Below, piece after piece: positions 54,841 to 64,000 of a DNA stretch of 64,000 nucleotides (position 1 is the stretch's first letter; every line of letters starts with the position of its first letter). The stretch is taken from positions 263,861 through 327,860 of the forward strand of contig CAUYUJ010015518.1 in the NCBI GenBank assembly GCA_963575745.1, in the 5' to 3' direction. Position numbers and translations under genes: made by a program. The notes below the pieces were generated by a model. That model was not told where the DNA came from, made no database searches, and was given only the letters and a program-made list of their open reading frames with translations. The stretch is from Prorocentrum cordatum. Lineage: Eukaryota; Sar; Dinophyceae; Prorocentrales; Prorocentraceae.

Positions 54841-55728
54841 CCTCTCGCTCCGTGCGGTCGTCTTGGGCGGCGTCGGGCCTCCGCTGACTGATTACATGAT
54901 GCATATATGTATATATTGTGTATGTATGGTGTGTCGACGTATACGTATGTACATACGTATATGTGTGTATTTATATATATATATATGTATATATAACACG
55001 GTCGCAGGGGCGTGGCCCGCGGCCCAGGGCGGGGCCCGAGACTCTGGGACAGGACATAGGGCCTCATCATCGTAGGATGCTCATCATTCTCATCGTCGCC
55101 ATGATGGGGGGGGAGGAGGGGACAGCTACCAGCTGCGCGCTGGCGCCACCGCCGCTCCCCCGCGCCCGCTGGCGCATCCGCAGTGCGGCTGCGGGAGGGG
55201 CTGCGCCTCAATTCCTGCAGAGGCGGCCTGCAGGGACGTTGCACTTTTGGCGTCTAGTACAAACGCCCGAGCGGCCCGCTTTTTTGGGGGGGGGCTCTTG
55301 CTTCACGGTGGAAGAGGAGACTATCGTCATCCCCCGTGCCGCGTTCGCCTTCCCTCGACGACGATGTCGACGACTTCCTACATTCTGGCCTTGTTTTCTG
55401 GGGAGTGTTCTCGGAGTCGTTCGGGGCGTTCGTTCGTGTGCGCATGCTTCTGAGTTTTCGGCGCGTCGTTCGGGCCGCTCGCCCTGGTGTGAGTCGTTCG
55501 GGCCCCTCCTCACCAGCCCATCTCACAGCAGCAACCCTCGCGAAGCATGCCGACGGTCGTGTTTTTTCAGGCGTGTGTCCGCTGGTCCCCGCATATCTCC
55601 CTTGTTCCTCGTTCCTCCCGCCCCCTTGTACATCCTCCTTGTGGGGGGGTGCGGCCGTTTGCTTGCCCTGCAGCGCTGGGCTCGAGACCAGAGGGCGGCC
55701 GCGCGTGCGCGCGCATGGCTTCGGCACC
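54841..55728. other. Spacer with TA/TG microsatellite, no gene recognised
   Basis: ATATATGTATATAT/GTGTATG/CGTATACG repeat at 54,895-54,997. The rest is GC-rich; from about 55,653 it aligns with the flank of the 53,768 pseudogene. Confidence 0.5.
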
Positions 55729-56631
55729 ATGGCAGCCGCAGCCGCTCCGCCTCCAGACCCAGGAGACGCTCGCCCTGCAAACGCGCCTCTGCGAGTCGGG
55801 CACGACCGCGAGGCCAACGAATTGGTGGAGTTTTGGTACCAAGAAGACAAAAAGAAAGACCCCGACAGAGTGCTCATGAACCCACGGAAACTAAAGGGGA
55901 CAATATTCGGATTCGGGTACGTTACGCGCCGCAGCAGCGGCGCGGCTTGCCATTGTGACTCTGGCAGACGCATATGTAAGAAGATTCATTTCTGCTCGCA
56001 GTGGCCGTGTCCCAGCGACCATCGTCTGGCGGACGGTTCCGTGGACTGCAATAAGTGGCCAGACTTGCAAGCGCCCTGGCATTTAGTGCAATGCGCGGGC
56101 GGGTGGCCCGCAGGAGCGGGAGCCCCCGCAGCAGCGGAGGCGCCGGCCGAGGCGTGCGAGGCCCCTGCTGAAGCGGCAGCGGAGCCGTCGGTGGGCCCTG
56201 CTGAAGGCCCCGCAGCAGCGGGGCCGTCAGCGGAGGCGTGCGTGGCCCCTGCTGAAGTGGCAGCGGAGCCGTATGGGGGCTCTTCTGACGGCCCCGCAGC
56301 AGCGGGTGCGTCAGCGGAAGCGTGCGTGCCTCCTCCTGAAGTGGCGGCGGCGCCGTGCGCGTGCCCTTCTGCAGAGCCCGCCACAGCGGAGGCGTCCGTA
56401 GGTCCTGCTGGCGCGATGGCGCCGAGCAATCGCCGAGGCATCTCAGCAGTGGAGTCTGCTTTAAGGACTCCGCCTGCAACGCAGCCCTCTCAGGCAACAC
56501 AAGGAGGTGCCCCTGTCGCTTTTCCCCCCAACCGCCCCGCTTGGGTTCGCGACCTCGCGGCACCCGTGCCTTTTTTTTCCTTTTTTTTTTTTTTTTTTTT
56601 TCTTTTTTTTTTTCGTTTTTTTTTTTTCTGC

Positions 56632-56662
<31 letters not shown>

Positions 56663-56678
56663 TTTTCTTTTTTTTTTT

Positions 56679-56723
<45 letters not shown>

Positions 56724-59700
56724 TTTTTCTTTTTTCTTTTCTTTTTTTTTCCTCTTTTATTTTTTGTTTTTTTTTTTTTTATTTTTTTTGTTTTTTTTTT
56801 TTTCCACTTTTTTTTTTTCTTTTTTTTTTTGTTTCTTCCAGGGGCGGAAGTTGCTGCAGTGACCGCCAGTGAACAGACAGCCGCGACAGCAGGCGCTGCG
56901 GTTGCCCCTGCAGGCGCCCCCGCAGCAGCGGGGGCGCCTGCAGGGGCACTTTCAGAACAAGGCCAGAGGTGCTTCGAGAAATTGATGAAGCTGTCGCGCA
57001 GTATTCGCGGAAGGCCGGGGGGAGGCCGAGTGTGGATAGGATATTCTGCTTTCGTAATCTTTGCGCTGTTGCGGAAGGTGCGCGTCTACGTGTGGGAAGG
57101 ACGCAACAGAGTCGACCTTTGCAAAGCTGTCTTGCCGCCGTGGAAACTAGAGGAGTTAACCCGCGAGCCTGCGGTGGACGCGATCGCGTGTTGCGCCGTC
57201 CTCCGAGACTCGGGGCCACCGGACTGGGCCCCCGTGTTGGAGGAGTATCCTTTGTTTCGATGCAATCATTTTATCGCAGGCGTCTCCACCGACTTTGTGG
57301 ATTTCACGGGAGATGCTTCGACGGTGGACGGTTTCTATTCGGCTCTCGGTGTGTTCGTCGTGTCCACAGTCGCAGACGGGGACTGCGGTTTGGATTGCAT
57401 GTTGCAGATGACCCAGGAGGTTTCCGCGCGAGAGTCTCGCAGGGAGCTCCGCCAGGACAGCTGCTCTCTCCGACCACCCTGATCCTTCGCTTCCATCTCT
57501 GCTGCCCCCACATGCTCTTCCCCTCCTTGTCTCCCCATTTTGCCTTCATGCCTCTCCCATCCCGCCCTTCTCTCCCCTCGTGCCCTCCCCACCGAGTCTC
57601 CTTGCCCCTCCTCCATGCCCGCCCGCCAGGACATCGCGGACTACATCGTGCAAAGGGTGCGTCTGGCGTGGTTCCTCGACGCGATGGTCCTGGCGCAAGA
57701 AGTCACGCAGGATGACGTCCAGGAGCTTCGTCGCCTGCAGGGCGCCTTAGACGACGAAGAACTTGTCCCGCAGCCTGGCCACGCCGCCCCTCCGAGAGCA
57801 CAGGGCGTTGCCGCCGCAGCAGCGGCGGCGCCACCTGAGGACTTGGCCGTGGTGGAAGTCGACGCCGAGGCTGTCTGTCAGGAGCTCGTGCAAGCCATCC
57901 AATGGTGGACGGGACTGACAGACGCTGCGTGCGCCCTGGACGTAGCTCGGGAGTTGATGCCCGCAGAGCGGGAGGAGCAGCTCATGAGGTACAGGAACCG
58001 CGGCTGCGAGCGCAAAGCCCCCGCCCAGAACAAGAAGCGCGTGGTGGTCCCGTCGCTCCTGTGCTCGAGGATGGAGATAGCGTGTGCCTTCGACGAGCAC
58101 ATGCGCTCTTTAGGCTGGACGCCTGGAGACCGCTTTCCGTATGGAGGGGCGCGTTCATTCATGGATGCGTGGGACTGGGGTTCCATGTCCCGTCTCCCTC
58201 TCAGGAAGCGCACGCACGTTGTGCGGCGCTGGCACAAGGCTTTTCTGTCGTCGAAATACGCCTCCGCAGTAGCGGAGGCTGTTCGGCAGCCGCGGGGACG
58301 CGAGAAGCAGCACGGGCAGGGGCGCCTCCTGAAGTGGAAAGGGCGGAAAAGGATACCACAACAGGGACAGGGCCCAGCTCGAAAATGCCCTTGGTTGCGG
58401 CAAGCTCTGTTTGAACGGTGGAGTTCCATTCGGCACAGTGTGGATTGGAAGATGATCAAAAGTGGACTGCGAAGTACCCAAAGAGAGCCAGCGAAGATAG
58501 CAAGGTTCACGCAAAGCATGCTCCAGACCAAAGCGTTGGAGCTCATGAGCGAGTACGTCACGCAGCAGCGGCGGATCGGGCAGCGACCCGCCGCCGTGGA
58601 GTTGAGGTCGCGCTGGTGGGCCTCCTGGCGCAAGGAATACGGCCTCAGCACGCGGTACCCGAACAGGAAGTACAAGGGCCCGCTGCCCGTCTTGGAAGAG
58701 CGCCTCGAGCGAGGCTGGCTGAACGTGTTTAGGGCGTGCGCCGCGTGCGTGCTACTCAACGAGCAGGATCCCGAGATGGAGAACTTCGACCAGTCGCCTT
58801 TCCACCACAATGAAACAGGATCAGCTGGCGTGAGGACCCTCGCAGTAGCGGGGGTCGAAGTGCCACTGGTGGAGTGCCACGGCGCGGTGCGGGAGCGGTG
58901 GACGGCCACTTTCATGACAATGAGCGACAAGGATCGACTGCGGAGAGAAGGCCCCCCACCGATGGAGTGCATGTTCAAGGCGGAGGGGGGAGGAGAGAAG
59001 TTGAGGCCGCGCCTGCTCGAACACCTTCGGCGCCGAGGGTTCGGCAGATGGGTGTCGGCGATCACCAGCACCAAGGGGTCTTACCGGACGCCGTGCGTGC
59101 TCGCGTACCTGGACCGCCACCTCCCTCATCTGCCAGAGCCTCCGCAGCAGCGGGAGTGGAGAATTATGATGGCGGATGATCATGGCCCTCGCTTGTCCCC
59201 GCTTGTGAGTAAGCTATGTTGGTCTCGAGGGTACGTGTTCATCCCTCACGGGGGCGGCGTAACCCCAATCCTCCAAACTGTGGACACACATCTGAATCAA
59301 CACGCCAAGCGCGAGTACATGAAGAGAGAAGGAGCCGCGCTGCTGAGAGCCATGAGGCTGGGCCAGTGCGCCCCACAGCTGGACAAATTAGAATGCATTG
59401 ACTTGATGTGGAAGTGATGTCCCAAATGAGTCTTCACTTGGCTGCGGCAGACGGGTGCTGGGAAACTGGTTTCAAGGCAAATCTGTGGGATGCGGACTTG
59501 GACGCGCGCATATGCAAGGAGGCAGGCCATTTCTGGAGAAAGTTGGGGATGCGTGAGAAGGTCGCCGCCGCAGTAGCGGAGGTCGAAGAAGAGGTGCAGG
59601 CGGGGCGCCTGAGATGGACTTACAAAGACATCATGCGATTGGTCCTCCCGCGCCCTCGACGCGGCCACTGCGACGACGTGTTCGCAAACCTTGGAGACGA

Positions 59701-60667
59701 CACGGCTCTGGACGAGGGCGACAAGATTTGGCATGGCATGGAGGGGGCGGAAGACGCAGCCGAGGGTCTCCGCAGCAGCGGGGCCACTGAGGGTGGCAAT
59801 TCCGTCGACGCCCTCGAAGGAGATGAAGATGATGGGAGCGAGGACGACGACGGGTGGAGCGCCGCTGGCGAGTTTGACTACGAATGGGCCAATCAAAGTC
59901 TCACCGCAGCAGCGGCGGGGGAGAGCGCGCTGGAGGCACCGCCTGGCCCGTCGACGTCTCGTATGGAAACTGCGGAGCAGACGTCTGAATTGATGAGAAC
60001 GTATTCGTCGATTGCTGAGGAGTTGCGCAGCTGGGGCGACATCGCGGGGGCCACGTTCATGGAGACGCAATTACGGAAAGAACGGAGGCGAGTGCGTGTA
60101 GTGTCGAAGGAAGATCCTGGGGTTCAGCGAGCCCTCGCAGCATACGAGGACGCCCGCGAGGCGACGCTCAGAAACGAGAAACGACAGCGGGATGTCGAGG
60201 CGCGGCGCAGAGAAGAGCTAACCCGCCTGGGGGGCGACGTAAAGAAAGCGCGCAAGCTGCTGAGGACACAGCAAGCCAAACTCTTAGACGCAGAGGCAGC
60301 CATAGATATCAAACACAGGATGAAGCATGTCGGGTTATCCGAGCTGGGCGCGGGCCTTCGCAGCTGCGGAGGCGTGGCGGGTCGAACGTCGAGGTACGAC
60401 GCGCTGAATCGCCTTGCGATTTTGGGTTCTGGGCTTTCTGCAGCTCAGCGATCAGATTTTGACTGGTTTCGGCGGGAATGGGACGCCGCTGGCATGGGGC
60501 ACTTCGGTGGAAAGTGGCCGGAGACGTTTGCCACATGGTTGCAGAACGTCATAGACGAGTACTTGGGGGGCAACCCGAGAGCTTTCAGCATGTTTGTGCA
60601 CAGTGAGACGCGACGCCGTCTGTCTGGCTCCCTGGCGCTTGCGTTCCCTGCAGCTGGGGGCCTCTGA
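55729..60667 (+). CDS. DDE-transposase-like multidomain gene with OTU-like segment (exons 55729-56506, 56842-57455, 57630-60667; one frameshift)
   Basis: Exon 1: MAAAAAPPPDPGD, a Cys-rich patch (CHCDSGRRICKKIHFCSQWP), then Ala/Pro repeats with hairpins. A GT-AG intron (56,507-56,841), filled by a T-rich tract and ending CTTCCAG, joins frames exactly. Exon 2 holds VYVWEGRNRVDL, FRCNHFIAG and VSTVADGDCGLDCMLQM, resembling OTU cysteine-protease motifs (Asp-Gly-x-Cys, His). A 174-nt GA-AG intron (57,456-57,629), with CGCCAGGACA repeated at both borders, joins RRELRQ to DIADYIVQRV. Exon 3 is a DDE-superfamily nuclease: ENFDQSPFHHNETGS (Asp 58,788), RIMMADDHGPRLS (Asp 59,175/59,178) and TPILQTVDTHLNQHAK (Asp 59,283). 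At about 59,415 DLMWK meets TGA, while VMSQMSLHLAAADG continues in another frame to 60,667 with a coiled-coil tail; one base is missing there. Domestication or activity cannot be judged. Confidence 0.75.
56507..56841 (+). other. Intron with expanded poly-T tract
   Basis: Donor GGAG|GTGCCC, acceptor TTTCTTCCAG|GGGCG. About 265 nt (56,570-56,835) are T with scattered C, A or G. Removal joins TQPSQATQG to GAEVAAVTASEQ in frame. The T tract is best explained as an overgrown polypyrimidine tract. Confidence 0.7.
56903..56948. repeat. Longest AGCA hairpin: 21-bp perfect arms
   Basis: TGCCCCTGCAGGCGCCCCCGC is exactly complementary to the sequence after AGCA, 46 nt in all, coding APAGAPAAAGAPAG in exon 2. 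Confidence 0.95.
57456..57629 (+). other. GA-AG intron flanked by direct repeats
   Basis: 174 nt between two copies of CGCCAGGACA. CAG|GACAGC at the left, CAG|GACATC at the right. Contains an in-frame TGA (57,480) and CT-rich sequence. Exact junction within the repeat is ambiguous. Confidence 0.6.
58260..58279. repeat. AGTA-loop hairpin GCCTCCGC/GCGGAGGC
   Basis: Perfect 8-bp arms with loop AGTA inside the DDE exon, in a region between conserved segments. Confidence 0.9.
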
Positions 60668-61297
<630 letters not shown>

Positions 61298-63351
61298 ATG
61301 GCCGCGGCGACCAGCAGCAGCAGCAGCCCATTGGGCCCCGCAGCAGCGGGGCCTCGGGGCCGACTGACGGCAGTGTTCACAGCGAAATCTGGGAAGGTTT
61401 GGCGACCTGTAGGTGGTCAGGCAGAACCCTGGAAGGGTCCTTGGGCCCTTGTGCCAGAGGGCACCCCCGCAGCAGCGGGGGCTGCGCCGCCTGGCGTCTC
61501 AAGCTCAGCAGCAGCGGCGCGATCATAAGTTTCTACGATACGCACCCGCCCAGGCGACTCCGCGGTGGATCCGAGCGATGACGAAGAGCCTCAGGAATTT
61601 AGGGGCTGCAGGCCGCCCAACGACGTCGAGCGGCGCAACTGCGTTCTTCGCGACACCGTCCCGCCAAAGATCTTCTGCGAAAGAAGAGCGGCTGACGTGA
61701 ACAAGCCACGGAACGACAACGTGGGCAACCTTTCCGTCCTGTTCGGGAACTGGGGCTCCATGCCGATCGAGACCAACCACGCGGGCCAGCGGCGGGGACT
61801 TGAGTTGCAGCTGCGGCATTGCCCTGCTCTCGTGGCGTGCTTTGCGGAATGTGAGGAGCAGATGGAGTCAATCCTGCAGCGGCCAGGGAGACCACCGCCG
61901 CTGCAGGCGGACGCCCCCGCAGCAGCGGGGGCGTCAGCAGCGGAGGGCCAAAGCAGCAGCAGCGGTGGGCCGTTTGTCGCCCCCGCAGCAGCGATGGCGA
62001 CAGCAAGAGGAAGTCGTGCTGCGAGTGTTGGCGATTGCCAACAGCTCCAGAATCGACCAGAGTACGAATACTTGACCCTGCGCGGGCGTGAGGACAAGTC
62101 CTTGTGCATCGCTGCGCGCGCAAATCTGTGTTACGAAATGCGGCTGGTCCACTGGGAAAGGAGTGTCGACGGCCACTACAGAACAGCAAGAGGGCGCAAG
62201 ATGGAAGCGTTCTCGAGGATCATGGTGGTTGAGATCTACTTCGATCAAACCTACGCCCACTTCGGCTCGAAAGTGCGGGTGTGCGCGGTGCACCTCCACC
62301 GCGACACGGCGAAAGGTTCCAAAGGCTTTAACGAGGCTCACAAGACGTGGTGGCGGAGGCTGGCGACCATCTTGCAGGACAACAGCGTTGACATCCTTTG
62401 TGGGGATTTCAACGTGGCGCTCGCACAGACGCTGCCGAGTCTTCGGGGTCTAGGCATGCGATTGGAGACGGCAGCAGCGTACTTCTGGCGCGGATTGGAC
62501 GGCACTCCGTGCTTGGACAGCTGCGGCATCTTCGTTCTCAACAGGCCTGGCGAGTTCACCCTGTGCTGGCCGCTGAGCGCCGTGCACGACAGAGACGAGA
62601 CGGGGTTGCTCTTCGCACGCAAGTCGGTGATCGGTGAGATCGGGTACCGTAACAGAAGCAAGGCAGAGGCCCCCGCAGCAGCGGGGGCCTCCACCAGCCC
62701 ATCATCGCAGCCGACGTACTGGCACCACAGCCAGAACGGAGGCCCTGCTACTACCAGAAAAAAGACGCCCGCGAGCACCTCCATGATTTACTGACTCAGT
62801 CAGAGGAATGCCAACGCAAGATCCATGAGAAGGAGCGTGAGAAACTGAGGCGCGCCGAGGCTGAGGCTAGAGGGGGCCACCGCTTCTCTAGTAATCGCGA
62901 GGTGACCCTCTTCCGCGCGTTGCAGAAGACGTTCCCGCCAGAGACCGTGGAGGTGGAGGGGCGCTGGCACGGCGGCGCCCACTACCCTCTCCTGTTCCAA
63001 ATGCGCATGGCCAGCGTGCGTTCGCAGGGGAGGAAGCAGGAGAGAGCCAGCGAGAATAAGGACAGGCGCGCCCAGAAACAGCTGGCAGCTGCGCTCAGGG
63101 CGCCGCTGCCGCCCGAGCAGCACGGACCCGAGCGCCAGGCACCAGAGCAGCGCAGCGAGAGGGACGAGCAAGACGAGCGCGCCCAACAGGCGTGGCGCCC
63201 ACCAAGATGGGCAGACGAAAGCGCGGGCGACGGCCGCGACATGCCCGCGGCTGGCGATGGAAGGTCGCGGCGGGGGGTTGAAAGGGGGAGGGAGGGAGAG
63301 GGGCGGTGGAGCACGGGGAGGGCAGGAGGGAGGAGAGGGAATGAGGAATAG
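61298..63351 (+). CDS. EEP-fold (endonuclease/exonuclease/phosphatase) protein, exon structure partly unresolved
   Basis: Exon 1 from ATG 61,298 (MAAATSSSSSPLGPAAAG) is open to a TAA at 61,526; the frame reopens after CGCCCAG at 61,553. The EEP core follows: LFGNWGSMP (Asn, 61,748), LVACFAECEEQ (Glu, about 61,847), VRVCAVHLHRDTAKG (His), and DILCGDFNVAL (Asp, 62,405), the hallmark GDFN motif. The C-terminal strand and His, GGAHYPLLFQMR, lie in another frame (62,970-63,005). Joining needs removal of about 2 mod 3 nt near 62,634-62,710: either a 77-nt GTGAG...GCAG intron giving KSVI-A-DVLAPQPERR, or exact loss of the 26-nt hairpin at 62,666-62,691. Hairpins at 61,910 and 61,975 interrupt the region between motifs. 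The final motif shows Ala-His where Asp-His is usual. It may be a cellular nuclease/phosphatase or derived from a retroelement endonuclease; no reverse transcriptase was seen. Confidence 0.7.
61910..61935. repeat. AGCA hairpin, 11-bp perfect arms
   Basis: GACGCCCCCGC-AGCA and its exact complement, in frame (ADAPAAAGAS). A second, partly decayed one follows at about 61,975-62,000, with outer arms GTCGCC/GGCGAC intact and a mismatched inner stem. Confidence 0.9.
62666..62691. repeat. AGCA hairpin at frame switch, 11-bp perfect arms
   Basis: GAGGCCCCCGC-AGCA and its exact complement. Upstream frame and downstream frame of the EEP gene differ across it, and subtracting exactly these 26 nt brings them into phase. 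Confidence 0.9.
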
Positions 63352-63381
63352 GCTGAGCAGGACGAGGGATGACATAAGGAA

Positions 63382-63894
63382 ATGAGTGTCGGGAAGGGGC
63401 GGGAGTTGACAGGGAGGGGACATAGAAATAATTATTTATCACCCCCAAGGTGGCAGCCGACCCCGCAGTGCCCATCTCCAGGGCCTGCGCCGCTGGAGCA
63501 GCGAGGGCAGCGCGGCGCCGCCATCTACATCTCGGACGCGATCGCTGCCCTCGGCCACGAGCCGCCAGGGCCCCCGCAGCAGCGGAGGCCACAAACGCCA
63601 CGGCAGCAACCAACAGACGGGGAGTGGCGCAGGGATGAGTGGTGGCGCACCAAGGAGGGCGAGGAGCGCGAGTGGCAACAGCCGAGCGGCGAGGCTTCCT
63701 CGCTGCAGGACCGCATGGTCGACTCCGCCTGGCGCGACATGCAAGGTGCATTCGGCAGCGACCAACGCCCCAGTGACTGGTGGAGCAGCCGCAGTGGGTG
63801 GAGTAGCGGCCAGGGGCACTGGGAGGTCGCGACCACGACTTGGAGGTGGGTCGAACCCCCCCCCGAAACCAATCCCGGGGAAAAGCTTAGTTGA
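63382..63894 (+). CDS. Uncharacterised Trp/Arg/Gln-rich protein (170 aa)
   Basis: ATG at 63,382, stop TGA 63,892. The first half is low-complexity; hairpin 63,569 reads PPQQRR. The second half (GEWRRDEWWRTKEGEERE, DRMVDSAWRDMQGAF, WWSSRSGWSSGQGHWE) has regularly spaced Trp and little similarity to random GC-rich translation. May be an exon of a gene running beyond the window. No family recognised. Confidence 0.4.
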   Translation: MSVGKGRELTGRGHRNNYLSPPRWQPTPQCPSPGPAPLEQRGQRGAAIYISDAIAALGHEPPGPPQQRRPQTPRQQPTDGEWRRDEWWRTKEGEEREWQQPSGEASSLQDRMVDSAWRDMQGAFGSDQRPSDWWSSRSGWSSGQGHWEVATTTWRWVEPPPETNPGEKLS

Positions 63895-63913
63895 ACCATC
63901 GCACAGGAGCCGC

Positions 63914-64000
63914 CCCTCCGCAGCAGCGGAGGGAGGCCTCATCGGCCGAACGTCGACCCACCGCAGCAGCGGAGGCCTTGCCAATGCATCGTGAGCGGCG
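63914..64000. other. Window end with two hairpins
   Basis: CCCTCCGC-AGCA-GCGGAGGG at 63,914-63,933 (same as 48,112) and a further copy at about 63,958-63,977, 24 nt apart. Nothing else seen. Confidence 0.7.

Noticed and set aside
61298-63351. Calling the EEP gene a LINE retrotransposon
   Set aside because: No reverse-transcriptase motifs were found downstream within the window; GDFN alone does not separate LINE endonucleases from cellular EEP proteins.

Overview
The window looks like nuclear DNA from a dinoflagellate. It carries a light-harvesting (chlorophyll a-c/peridinin type) antenna gene in a head-to-tail array. Its introns can be inferred with GC-AG, GA-AG and GT-AG borders lying inside short direct repeats. 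It is heavily loaded with satellites and microsatellites, and it contains the multi-exon DDE-transposase gene type that is widespread in dinoflagellate genomes. The species cannot be fixed from the sequence alone. No tRNA, rRNA or CRISPR was recognised.

Layout, left part (1-39,770): three near-identical tandem units of about 13 kb start at about 435, 13,547 and 26,441, separated by AT-rich tracts. Each unit has the same order: LHC exons (a presequence exon, a GC-AG intron holding a small TTAA-ended inverted-repeat element, and the antenna exon); a second inverted-repeat element; a possible first exon with an Ala-rich plastid presequence; a 248-bp terminal-inverted-repeat element; degenerate GGCC-rich repeats; a roughly 2-kb satellite of 90-bp monomers that is open on both strands; GAT/CAT/TCC microsatellites; about 1.1-1.4 kb of CAGCCT repeats; five 73-74 bp repeats; more GGCC repeats; and an AT tract. 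The antenna domain is identical in protein sequence in all three copies.

Layout, right part (39,770-64,000): this stretch is mostly unique and gene-bearing, all on the + strand. It has several genes I do not recognise (40.6-41.5, 42.5-42.8, 44.4-47.3, 47.5-48.0, 48.8-51.3 and 52.4-53.5 kb), a truncated tandem paralog (54.3-54.8 kb), and a DDE-transposase-like gene with an OTU-like segment (55.7-60.7 kb). At 61.3-63.4 kb there is an endonuclease/exonuclease/phosphatase (EEP)-fold gene. One roughly 1-kb spacer and several shorter segments are duplicated between genes.

The most unusual signal is a family of about 50 tiny hairpins confined to the right part. They share a fixed core, CGC-AGCA-GCG, with arms of differing sequence that nevertheless stay complementary to each other (7 to 21 bp). 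They sit in exons, introns and spacers, are read in all three frames, keep their positions between paralogs, and are absent from the 39.8-kb array next door. A second hairpin family, CCCTCTG-TGA-CAGAGGG, forms small arrays at 39.8 and 51.9 kb.
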